Shown here one piece after another: positions 1 through 5,274 of a stretch of 5,625 nucleotides of DNA. Origin of the DNA: Octadecabacter sp. (GTDB lineage Bacteria; Pseudomonadota; Alphaproteobacteria; Rhodobacterales; Rhodobacteraceae); NCBI GenBank assembly GCA_003533975.1, contig DQCL01000116.1:19274-24898 (forward strand). The letters are read 5' to 3'. The position numbers and the translations under genes were made by a program. Below the pieces are notes generated by a model that saw nothing but the letters and a program-made list of their open reading frames with translations, made no database searches and was not told where the DNA came from. The first letter of the stretch is position 1; each line of letters opens with the position of its first letter.

Positions 1-1347
1 GACTTTGACCATTGGGCCGAAAGCGGTGCGCAGGGATGGGCCTATGCGGACGTGTTGCCGTATTATAAACGCATGGAAGACTGGCATTCTGGCGGGCGCG
101 GTGGTGACAAAACTTGGCGCGGCAAAGGCGGCCCGCTTCATGTCACCCGAGGCCCCGGAACCAACCGCCTGACTCGCGCCTTTATAAAGGCTGGTGGACA
201 GGCTGGGTATGAGCTGACGTCGGATTATAACGGCGAGAAACAAGAAGGCTTCGGCCCGTTTGATGCAACCATCTGGAAGGGCAAACGCTGGTCTGCGGCG
301 TCTGCATATTTGCGCCCCGCCCAAGCCACTGGAAACTGCGACGTCATCCAAGGCACCGCCGCACGTGTGGTCATGGACAATGGTCGCGCAACAGGGGTTG
401 AACTAACGGACGGTCGCGTCATTGAAGCCAGCGTCGAAGTCATCATCGCGGCCTCCGCGATCAATTCACCCAAGCTGTTGATGCTATCTGGCATTGGCCC
501 CGCTGCGCACCTATCCGAGCACGGAATTGACGTCGTGGCAGATCGCGCCGGAGTTGGACAAAACCTGCAAGACCACCTTGAGCTATACGTTCAAATGGCC
601 GCGAAAGGGCGTCACAGTCTTTACAAATACTGGTCAATGATCGCCAAAGCATGGGTCGGAGCGCGGTGGTTGTTTACAAAATCAGGCATTGGCGCGTCCA
701 ATCAGTTCGAAGCTGCGGGGTTTATCCGTTCCAAGGCTGGATTGAACTATCCTGACATTCAGTTCCATTTCCTGCCCATTGCTGTTCGCTATGACGGGAC
801 CGGTGCACAAGAAGGGTTTCAGGCCCACGTGGGACCGATGCGCTCCAAATCTCGCGGTGCGGTGACATTGACATCCGCTGATCCGAAAGCTGACCCAAAT
901 ATCTTCTTTAATTACATGTCCCACCCAGACGACTGGGAGGAGTTTCGCAATTGTATCCGCCTGACCCGTGAAATTTTCGGGCAAGATGCCTTTGCGAAAT
1001 ATCGCGGTGCAGAGGTGTTGCCGGGCGCAGATGCCCAATCTGATGAGGCATTGGACGCAGCCATTCGTGAGGACGTTGAAAGCGCCTATCACCCCTGTGG
1101 CACCTGTAAGATGGGCCGCGCGGACGACCCGCTGGCGGTTGTTGACCCGCAAGGCCGTGTGATCGGCGTTGCGGGTTTGCGCGTCGCAGACAGCTCTATT
1201 TTCCCGCGTATCACGAACGGCAATCTGAATGCGCCGTCGATCATGGTGGGCGAAAAAATCGCCGACCACGTCTTGGGCAAGGCACCACTTGCGCCCAGCA
1301 ATGATGCACCTTGGATTCACCCAGAGTGGAAAACCGCGCAACGTTAA
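1..1347 (+). CDS. betA: Choline dehydrogenase BetA, 5'-truncated by the window edge
   Basis: FAD-dependent GMC oxidoreductase that oxidises choline to betaine aldehyde, the first step of glycine betaine synthesis; in bacteria it is usually membrane-associated and feeds electrons to the respiratory chain. The reading frame is open from base 1, and the peptide read there ([20 protein letters not shown]) matches BetA internally, so the GTG at 52 is not the true start. About 448 residues are visible. Against a usual 550-560, roughly 100 N-terminal residues, including the FAD-binding GxGxxG motif, lie outside the window. Visible marks are the GMC signature 2 ([15 protein letters not shown], near bases 454-498), the HPCGTCKMG motif with the likely catalytic His codon at 1090-1092, and the C-terminal [18 protein letters not shown] block with the likely active-site Asn codon at 1228-1230. 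No frameshift is seen. In relatives betA sits with betB, betC and betI; none is visible here, so it is probably the operon's last gene. A related GMC alcohol dehydrogenase is the main alternative. Confidence 0.93.
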   Translation, partial: DFDHWAESGAQGWAYADVLPYYKRMEDWHSGGRGGDKTWRGKGGPLHVTRGPGTNRLTRAFIKAGGQAGYELTSDYNGEKQEGFGPFDATIWKGKRWSAASAYLRPAQATGNCDVIQGTAARVVMDNGRATGVELTDGRVIEASVEVIIAASAINSPKLLMLSGIGPAAHLSEHGIDVVADRAGVGQNLQDHLELYVQMAAKGRHSLYKYWSMIAKAWVGARWLFTKSGIGASNQFEAAGFIRSKAGLNYPDIQFHFLPIAVRYDGTGAQEGFQAHVGPMRSKSRGAVTLTSADPKADPNIFFNYMSHPDDWEEFRNCIRLTREIFGQDAFAKYRGAEVLPGADAQSDEALDAAIREDVESAYHPCGTCKMGRADDPLAVVDPQGRVIGVAGLRVADSSIFPRITNGNLNAPSIMVGEKIADHVLGKAPLAPSNDAPWIHPEWKTAQR

Positions 1348-1382
1348 CCTCGTAGCAAATTCTGACTTGCGGTTTGGGCTCG

Positions 1383-1397
1383 TTAACATTTAGTTAG
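1383..1397 (+). promoter_or_regulatory. CtrA-box-like element upstream of the nuclease gene
   Basis: The sequence reads TTAA, then seven bases, then TTAG, inside GTTAACATTTAGTTAGC. The CtrA response-regulator consensus in alphaproteobacteria is TTAA-N7-TTAA, so this is a match at 7 of 8 fixed positions. It ends four bases before the ATG of the nuclease gene and lies in a 54-bp gap with no other clear promoter. The short AT-rich consensus arises easily by chance, so this is a weak call. Confidence 0.3.
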
Positions 1398-1410
1398 CGG
1401 AATGTTCCGC
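1397..1410 (+). other. Small inverted repeat enclosing the nuclease start codon
   Basis: GCGGA (1397-1401) pairs perfectly with TCCGC (1406-1410), leaving ATGT, which contains the ATG start codon, as a four-base loop. The left arm also covers the only purine-rich stretch close to the start (GCGGA), so folding would hide it. No better Shine-Dalgarno sequence is visible. A role in translation control is inference. Confidence 0.35.
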
Positions 1411-2055
1411 ATTTTTTCGCTTATATTGTGTCTCTCATCACCTGCCTTGGCAGATGTAGAAGGGGCTGTTCGCGTCATTGATGGCGATACTTTGGATGTT
1501 TCCGGCCAACGTGTGCGCCTCCATGGCATTGATGCCCCCGAAACAGCGCAAACTTGCGAAGATGCGCAGGGTCGCGTTTGGCCTTGTGGTGCTTTCGTGC
1601 GCGAGGAAGTGGCGCGGCGATATCAAGGCCTACGCGCCACCTGCCGCGAGATAGAGCAAGATAGATATGGGCGCAGCGTCGCCAAATGTTTCGTGGATGG
1701 GCGCGACATTGGGGAAACGCTTGTTTCTGACGGATGGGCGCGCGCCTATCGTGAGTATTCGATGGATTACGACTTGGCTGAGAAATCCGCGCAAGTGCTT
1801 GGCCTTGGGCTTTGGGCCAGTTCAATGCAGGAACCTTCAGCTTATCGGGCCGATCAGCGAGTACCGACTGCTGATACAGCCGCGCCGGATGGCAATTGTA
1901 TCATCAAGGGCAATATTTCCGGATCCGGCCACATTTATCACATGCCCCACAACCGAGATTACGCAAACACCCGTATCAACGAAGCACGCGGCGAGCGGTG
2001 GTTTTGCAGCGAAGCAGACGCACGGGCGGCCGGATGGCGAGCGGCACGCAACTGA
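1402..2055 (+). CDS. Secreted staphylococcal-nuclease-like (thermonuclease family) protein
   Basis: Predicted exported, calcium-dependent phosphodiesterase of the SNase family, expected to cleave DNA and RNA in the periplasm or outside the cell. The 217-residue product starts with a short signal peptide, with likely cleavage after PALA (residue 17). The SNase domain spans about residues 20-140. By alignment with the staphylococcal enzyme the catalytic residues are kept: R39 in VRLHGIDAPE, E47 in the same motif, and R91 in DRYGR. The calcium ligand positions D29 (in IDGDT) and D44 are also kept, so the enzyme should be active. Residues 166-217 form an extra C-terminal module (CIIKGNIS ... ERWFCSEADARAAGWR), which resembles a small domain often appended to bacterial thermonucleases. 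Cysteines at 52, 62, 81, 96, 166 and 202 could form disulphides after export. The ATG at 1402 is chosen because it gives a complete signal peptide, although no good ribosome binding site precedes it. The gene lies 54 bp after betA. A specific physiological role cannot be read from the sequence. Confidence 0.88.
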   Translation: MFRIFSLILCLSSPALADVEGAVRVIDGDTLDVSGQRVRLHGIDAPETAQTCEDAQGRVWPCGAFVREEVARRYQGLRATCREIEQDRYGRSVAKCFVDGRDIGETLVSDGWARAYREYSMDYDLAEKSAQVLGLGLWASSMQEPSAYRADQRVPTADTAAPDGNCIIKGNISGSGHIYHMPHNRDYANTRINEARGERWFCSEADARAAGWRAARN

Positions 2056-2063
2056 ATGATTTG

Positions 2064-2077
2064 TTGATCCTGATCAA
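2064..2077. promoter_or_regulatory. Perfect FNR/FnrL-type box upstream of the YdcH-family gene
   Basis: The sequence TTGATCCTGATCAA matches the FNR consensus TTGAT-N4-ATCAA at all ten fixed positions. It lies just after the nuclease stop codon and 55 bases before the ATG of the small YdcH-family gene. If the regulator activates from the class II position (centred at -41.5), transcription would start near 2112, leaving a leader of about 21 bases that contains the ribosome binding site. The -10 region this predicts (TAGCTT, 2100-2105) is weak, as is common for activator-dependent promoters. FnrL and related Crp/Fnr proteins are widespread in Rhodobacteraceae; which one would bind here is inference. 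Confidence 0.65.
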
Positions 2078-2120
2078 GGCGCCATATGACAGGCTGTTCT
2101 AGCTTCTTTCTGACACTTAC

Positions 2121-2126
2121 AGGAGG
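2121..2126 (+). promoter_or_regulatory. Strong Shine-Dalgarno site of the YdcH-family gene
   Basis: AGGAGG stands six bases before the ATG at 2133. It is the best ribosome binding site in the window and fixes the start of the small downstream gene. It also supports the view that this short reading frame is a real, well-translated gene. Confidence 0.85.
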
Positions 2127-2132
2127 ACACCA

Positions 2133-2369
2133 ATGTCACATACAGCCCACGAACTCGCAGACGAATTCCCAGAACATGCAGAAAAGATTAGCCAGCTAAA
2201 ACAGTCGGATGCACATTTTTCTAAGATTTCTGATGCCTATCACGAAGTTAATCGCGCCATTCACCGCGCGGAAACAGATGTTGAACCAACTGATGACGCG
2301 CACATGCAAGAAATGCGCAAAGAGCGCATGTCCCTGAAAGATCAAATCTGGGCGGTGCTCGCGGTTTAA
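2133..2369 (+). CDS. YdcH/DUF465 family small protein
   Basis: A 78-residue, highly charged, probably cytoplasmic and largely helical protein of the DUF465 (YdcH) family, whose molecular function is not established. Typical family features are the FPEH motif at residues 12-15, the LK pair at 22-23, F29, the YHEVNRAIHRAE stretch at 36-47, and the closing ERMSLKDQIW segment at about 64-73. The heptad-like spacing of hydrophobic residues suggests a two-helix coiled-coil hairpin, with residues 48-57 (TDVEPTDDAH) as the turn. The length is normal for the family, and AGGAGG six bases upstream supports the start. An FNR-type box 55 bases upstream suggests control by oxygen or nitric oxide. Its stop is 30 bp from the stop of the convergent pccR, and no clear terminator hairpin is seen in that gap. 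Confidence 0.85.
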   Translation: MSHTAHELADEFPEHAEKISQLKQSDAHFSKISDAYHEVNRAIHRAETDVEPTDDAHMQEMRKERMSLKDQIWAVLAV

Positions 2370-2399
2370 TTCGTTGACCGACGTCGCAAGGCTGCTGTC

Positions 2400-3794
2400 T
2401 TAATCTAATTGGTAGGGCAGCATGCCGCGCTCGTTTGGGTCAACGCGAAGTTGGCGTTCCAGTGGCGGTACAGAACGGTGCGGGCAGGATTTGCGCTCGC
2501 AGATGCGACAGGAAATTCCTATCGGCTCAAACGCGTCTGTGTCTTCTGTCATCATATGATCGGCGTAGACAAGTTTTGAGGCGTGTTTGACCTCGCAGCC
2601 AAGCCCAATCGCGTAACGGCGGGTTGGAACGCCCCACGCGCCACCGGGTTTGCTTACATCCCGCGCAAGGCAGAAATACCGAACACCATCAGGGGTTTGC
2701 GCCAGCTGGCGCAGCCATCGGCCGGGTGTCTCAAATGCGCCATGCACATTCCACAGCGGGCAAGCACCGCCAAACCGCGCGAATTGCAGCGTCGTCGCAG
2801 AATGGCGTTTAGTAATGGTTCCGGCGGGATCAACGCGCACGAAATAGAATGGTATTCCCTTTGCACCAGGTCGTTGCAGCGTCGATAGACGGTGGGCGAC
2901 CTGTTCGAGAGAAACTCCAAACTGATCGGCTAACCGCTCAAGGTCATGACGGGTGTTTTGGGCCGCCGTAAGGAACGCTGCATAGGGCATGAGCGTCGCG
3001 CCAGCGAAATAATTGGCCAACCCGACTTTTGCGATGCTGCGGGCTTGTGGTGATTGAAAACGCGCAAGATCTAGCGTGGCATCCAATAAATTCTCTTGTT
3101 TGATCAGGGCAACTTGCAGCAGCAATTGAAAGCGCTGGGTTGCAGGTGCGGCTTTTGCTGAAAGTGTCAGCACACGGGTTTCAGTGTCATAATGGCGGAT
3201 CGCGCTGTTGTCCGCGTAGACGATACGAACGCCGTTTCCGGCCAATGCATTTCGCGCCGCGCCATCAATGTCGCCCTCTGCTTTGGTCGCGAACCGTTCT
3301 GCCGCGCGGTCTACGGCATCAATGTAGTTGTCGCAGTAGTGGAAAAAGTCGCGCACTTCTTCCCACGGGCTGGCGGATAAACGGCTGTCTTCACGCCCCA
3401 AGGCTTCGTCCAATGACGCCAGTCTTTCATGGGTTTGGCGGTAGGCTGTGTGTAATTCAAGGAAGGCGCGCGCAAGGGCGGGGGCGTTTGATGCGGCAAG
3501 GCGCAAATCAACAAGCGGTGGGGTGGCGCTGGTGAAAATCGGGTCAGCCAACGCTTCGCGCATATCCCCGACAAGTCGCGCCTCGTCGCCCGACTGCAAT
3601 TCGGTTACGTCAAACCCGAATTCCTGCGCCAAGGCTAAGACAACCGTGGTCGATACTGGACGGTTGTTGTTTTCCATTTGGTTGAGGTAGGGCAAAGAAA
3701 CGCCAAGCTTTTCAGCGAACGTCTTCTGGGTGCAGCCAATGCGCCCCCGCAATTCGCGTAACTTAGCGCCAGCGTAAAGTTTGTGCGGTGCCAT
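2400..3794 (-). CDS. pccR: ScfR-family short-chain acyl-CoA-responsive regulator PccR
   Basis: Transcriptional regulator of propionyl-CoA carboxylase genes, of the ScfR family that also includes the actinobacterial regulator RamB. Residues 8-65 form an XRE/Cro-type helix-turn-helix, with a recognition helix around SLPYLNQMENNNRPVS (33-48). The middle region (about 150-300) corresponds to the ImmA/IrrE (DUF955) fold, but the expected metallopeptidase HExxH is absent: the segment reads QRFQLLLQVALIKQENLLDA (220-239). Protease activity is therefore unlikely and a sensing role fits better. The C-terminal ScfR domain (about 315-464) contains a cysteine cluster CRICERKSC (C429, C432, C437), with another cysteine at 400, as in relatives. 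The length of 464 is normal. The ATG at 3794 gives the usual KLYAGAKLRELR start, and AGGA (3802-3805) lies seven bases upstream. The assignment to PccR rather than a paralogue such as RamB/CcrR rests on pccB lying nearby and on TTTGCAAA sites at both promoters. In R. sphaeroides PccR controls pccB through such sites. Confidence 0.88.
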   Translation of the reverse strand: MAPHKLYAGAKLRELRGRIGCTQKTFAEKLGVSLPYLNQMENNNRPVSTTVVLALAQEFGFDVTELQSGDEARLVGDMREALADPIFTSATPPLVDLRLAASNAPALARAFLELHTAYRQTHERLASLDEALGREDSRLSASPWEEVRDFFHYCDNYIDAVDRAAERFATKAEGDIDGAARNALAGNGVRIVYADNSAIRHYDTETRVLTLSAKAAPATQRFQLLLQVALIKQENLLDATLDLARFQSPQARSIAKVGLANYFAGATLMPYAAFLTAAQNTRHDLERLADQFGVSLEQVAHRLSTLQRPGAKGIPFYFVRVDPAGTITKRHSATTLQFARFGGACPLWNVHGAFETPGRWLRQLAQTPDGVRYFCLARDVSKPGGAWGVPTRRYAIGLGCEVKHASKLVYADHMMTEDTDAFEPIGISCRICERKSCPHRSVPPLERQLRVDPNERGMLPYQLD

Positions 3795-3815
3795 TCTGGT
3801 TTCCTAGATCGATAA

Positions 3816-3852
3816 GATGCAAATTTGATAATAGACTTTGCAAAGTTACGAG
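3816..3852 (-). promoter_or_regulatory. Predicted PccR operator at the pccR promoter (autoregulation)
   Basis: On the minus strand the segment reads CTCGTAAC-TTTGCAAA, five bases, then TTATCAAATTTGCATC. It contains one exact TTTGCAAA (3837-3844), a related TTATCAAA (6 of 8 matches) and a further TTTGCATC. The R. sphaeroides operator upstream of pccB is recalled as TTTGCAAA-N4-TTTGCAAA, so the arrangement is similar with one extra base of spacing. The exact octamer falls inside the spacer of the predicted pccR promoter and the second element overlaps its -10 and start region, which would fit repression by PccR of its own gene. Confidence 0.65.
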
Positions 3853-3856
3853 TCGA
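3828..3856 (-). promoter_or_regulatory. Candidate sigma-70 promoter of pccR
   Basis: On the minus strand TCGACT (3856-3851, 4 of 6 matches to TTGACA) is separated by exactly 17 bases from TATTAT (3833-3828, 5 of 6 matches to TATAAT). Transcription would start near 3821, about 27 bases before the ATG at 3794. The whole element lies in the 70-bp gap between the transporter gene and pccR and overlaps the PccR operator. Confidence 0.5.
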
Positions 3857-3864
3857 GGGCTGGG

Positions 3865-5085
3865 CTAGCTTACATCCTCGATAATAGCCGAGCGTTTGAT
3901 AACCCAGATCGTGCAAAAGACTGCGAGAACCGCAGTGATGAGCATCAAGATAATCAGTGGGCGTGCGCCTGTACCTGGCCGAAGGATAAGCCCTGCGATA
4001 ACCGATAATGCTGCGCCGCCACCAATCGTGAACGCCCCACCAAGGCCCGCCGCAGATCCCGCGAGTGCGGGCCGAACCGACAGCATTCCGGCGTTGGCGT
4101 TTGGCAACATGATACCGTTCCCCAAGCCGATCGAGATCATAAACCCAAAGAAAACAAACGGATGCATAATGCCAAGTAAATCAAGGAACAACAGCAACGC
4201 CATGCCGCTGACCGCCAGAAGTGCGCCGAGCAATATCATGCGATTTATGCCGATCCTTACCGAGAACCGCCCCGACACCCCGTTCCCGATGAGATACCCG
4301 ATTGCCGGTGCCCCGAAGTAAAGACCCATTTCAGCGGGCTCCATTTTGAAGACTTCGCTGCCGATAAACGGTGCCCCGCCAAGGTAGGCAAAGAACGCCC
4401 CCGAGGAAAAGGCGGCAGCGAGGCAGTACCCCCAGAACCGTTGTGATGTCAGTAACTTAGGGTACTCACGCAGTTGCTCTGCAAAGTCTCCGTCGCGTTT
4501 GGTGAGCGTTTCGCCTTGGTCGAAGAACGCGATCATCAACAGCAAAAGGCCACCCGCAGCAAGAAGCCAGAACGACGCCTGCCACCCAAAGGCTTCATCC
4601 AGTCGACCGCCGATTGCGGGTCCCAACATTGGAACCACCGACATGCCCATCGTCACATAGCCGATCATCGAAGCGGCTTGGGCCTGTGGGACCATGTCGC
4701 GGACGACCGCGCGGCTGATGGCAAATGCTGTAGCGATTGCCGTTTGCAATAAACGGCATATCAAAAAGACCGCAAAATTAGGGGCATAGATCGCGCCGAC
4801 GCTGGCCAGAATGAAGATTAAAACTGTCGTAAGAACAATTGGCCTTCGCCCGTAGCGGTCAGAAATCGGACCAATTGTAATCTGAACCACCGCCGTGGTT
4901 GCAAGGTAGGCGGGAACAGACAACTGCATCAGGCCGTATTCTACGCCAAAATGCTCCGCCATTGATGGCAGCGATGGGAGGAACACATTGAGGGAAAGCG
5001 CCCCGATGCCAGCCATCAGAATGAGTGTCGCGATATGGGGTGGGGTGGTGCGATCGAGGAATCGCGACGCTGGAAGTGTGGACAT
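3865..5085 (-). CDS. MFS transporter, Bcr/CflA-type drug efflux family
   Basis: Inner-membrane secondary transporter of the major facilitator superfamily, with the length (406 residues) and about 12 hydrophobic segments expected for a DHA1-type proton antiporter. Helix 1 ends in the LNVFLPSLPSMAEHFGV motif (32-48) typical of Bcr/CflA proteins. Motif A (GPISDRYGRRP, 72-82) lies between helices 2 and 3. The helix 4 region reads CRLLQTAIATAFAISRAVVRDM (R111 and R130 kept). The antiporter motif C is VPMLGPAIGG (151-160) in helix 5. A hydrophilic central loop lies at about 188-215. The substrate cannot be told from sequence. The ATG at 5085 precedes helix 1 by about 20 residues; the next Met (24) is inside helix 1, so 5085 is preferred although its ribosome binding site is weak. 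The gene lies between pccR (70 bp downstream, same strand) and divergent pccB (189 bp away), so the PccR sites in the divergent region could also act on it, and readthrough could reach pccR. Confidence 0.87.
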   Translation of the reverse strand: MSTLPASRFLDRTTPPHIATLILMAGIGALSLNVFLPSLPSMAEHFGVEYGLMQLSVPAYLATTAVVQITIGPISDRYGRRPIVLTTVLIFILASVGAIYAPNFAVFLICRLLQTAIATAFAISRAVVRDMVPQAQAASMIGYVTMGMSVVPMLGPAIGGRLDEAFGWQASFWLLAAGGLLLLMIAFFDQGETLTKRDGDFAEQLREYPKLLTSQRFWGYCLAAAFSSGAFFAYLGGAPFIGSEVFKMEPAEMGLYFGAPAIGYLIGNGVSGRFSVRIGINRMILLGALLAVSGMALLLFLDLLGIMHPFVFFGFMISIGLGNGIMLPNANAGMLSVRPALAGSAAGLGGAFTIGGGAALSVIAGLILRPGTGARPLIILMLITAVLAVFCTIWVIKRSAIIEDVS

Positions 5086-5153
5086 AAGATACAGCTAGTC
5101 TCGTAAAGTGCCTTCGTCCAATGCAATTGCGTCGGGAAGGGCCGTTCCTCGGG

Positions 5154-5181
5154 TCGATTTGCATGTTTGCAAAATCATAAC
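5154..5181 (+). promoter_or_regulatory. Candidate pccB promoter, laid out like the pccR promoter
   Basis: TCGATT (5154-5159) is followed by six bases, then TTTGCAAA (5166-5173), then AT and CATAAC (5176-5181). As a sigma-70 promoter it has a weak -35 (3 of 6), a 16-base spacer and a moderate -10 (4 of 6). On its own it would not be convincing. It is called because the pccR promoter has the same order and spacing: TCGACT, six bases, TTTGCAAA, then its -10 hexamer three bases later. The start would be near 5188, giving a leader of about 87 bases before the pccB ATG. Confidence 0.4.
5158..5173 (+). promoter_or_regulatory. Predicted PccR operator, upstream site, bcr-pccB divergent region
   Basis: TTTGCATG directly followed by TTTGCAAA makes two adjacent octamers, one exact and one matching at 6 of 8 positions. 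The exact octamer is the half-site recalled from the R. sphaeroides pccB operator. It lies between the likely -35 and -10 of pccB, where bound PccR would block RNA polymerase. Confidence 0.65.
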
Positions 5182-5197
5182 CCAGTTAATGAATAGA

Positions 5198-5213
5198 TTT
5201 GCAAATTTGCGAG
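5198..5213 (+). promoter_or_regulatory. Predicted PccR operator, downstream site, bcr-pccB divergent region
   Basis: TTTGCAAA (5198-5205) is directly followed by TTTGCGAG, and the junction forms a perfect 10-base palindrome GCAAATTTGC (5201-5210). Its centre is exactly 40 bp from that of the upstream site, close to four helical turns. The CAAATTTGC core also occurs in the pccR promoter. With the predicted start near 5188, this site would lie in the early transcribed region. Confidence 0.65.
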
Positions 5214-5274
5214 AAGGGACTCGGATCGCTGTCCAAATGAGGATAGCTTCTCTGAAATCAATAGGGACAGATTT

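Noticed and set aside
52..54. GTG at 52 as the start of choline dehydrogenase
   Set aside because: The frame is open back to base 1 and the upstream residues match the BetA family, so the true start lies outside the window.
1342..1387. Repeated CGTTAAC at 1342-1348 and 1381-1387
   Set aside because: A short repeat, one copy overlapping the betA stop codon; the 39-base spacing has no evident meaning beyond the CtrA-like element already noted.
682..1389. Long open frame on the minus strand opposite betA (235 codons)
   Set aside because: It is a shadow of betA in GC-rich coding DNA, with no recognisable domain and fully overlapping a well-conserved gene.
1919..1928. Perfect 10-base palindrome CCGGATCCGG
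   Set aside because: It lies within the nuclease coding sequence, encoding a Ser-Gly repeat, and has no partner or regulatory context.
2370..2399. Search for a bidirectional terminator between the convergent YdcH-family gene and pccR
   Set aside because: Only the short palindrome CGACGTCG is present, with no stable stem followed by a T-run on either strand.
4739..4757. Hairpin GCCGTTT-GCAAT-AAACGGC inside the transporter gene, containing TTTGCAAT, a near match to the PccR half-site
   Set aside because: It lies in the helix 4 coding region, has no T-tract on the correct side on either strand to act as a terminator, and the octamer is single and inexact.
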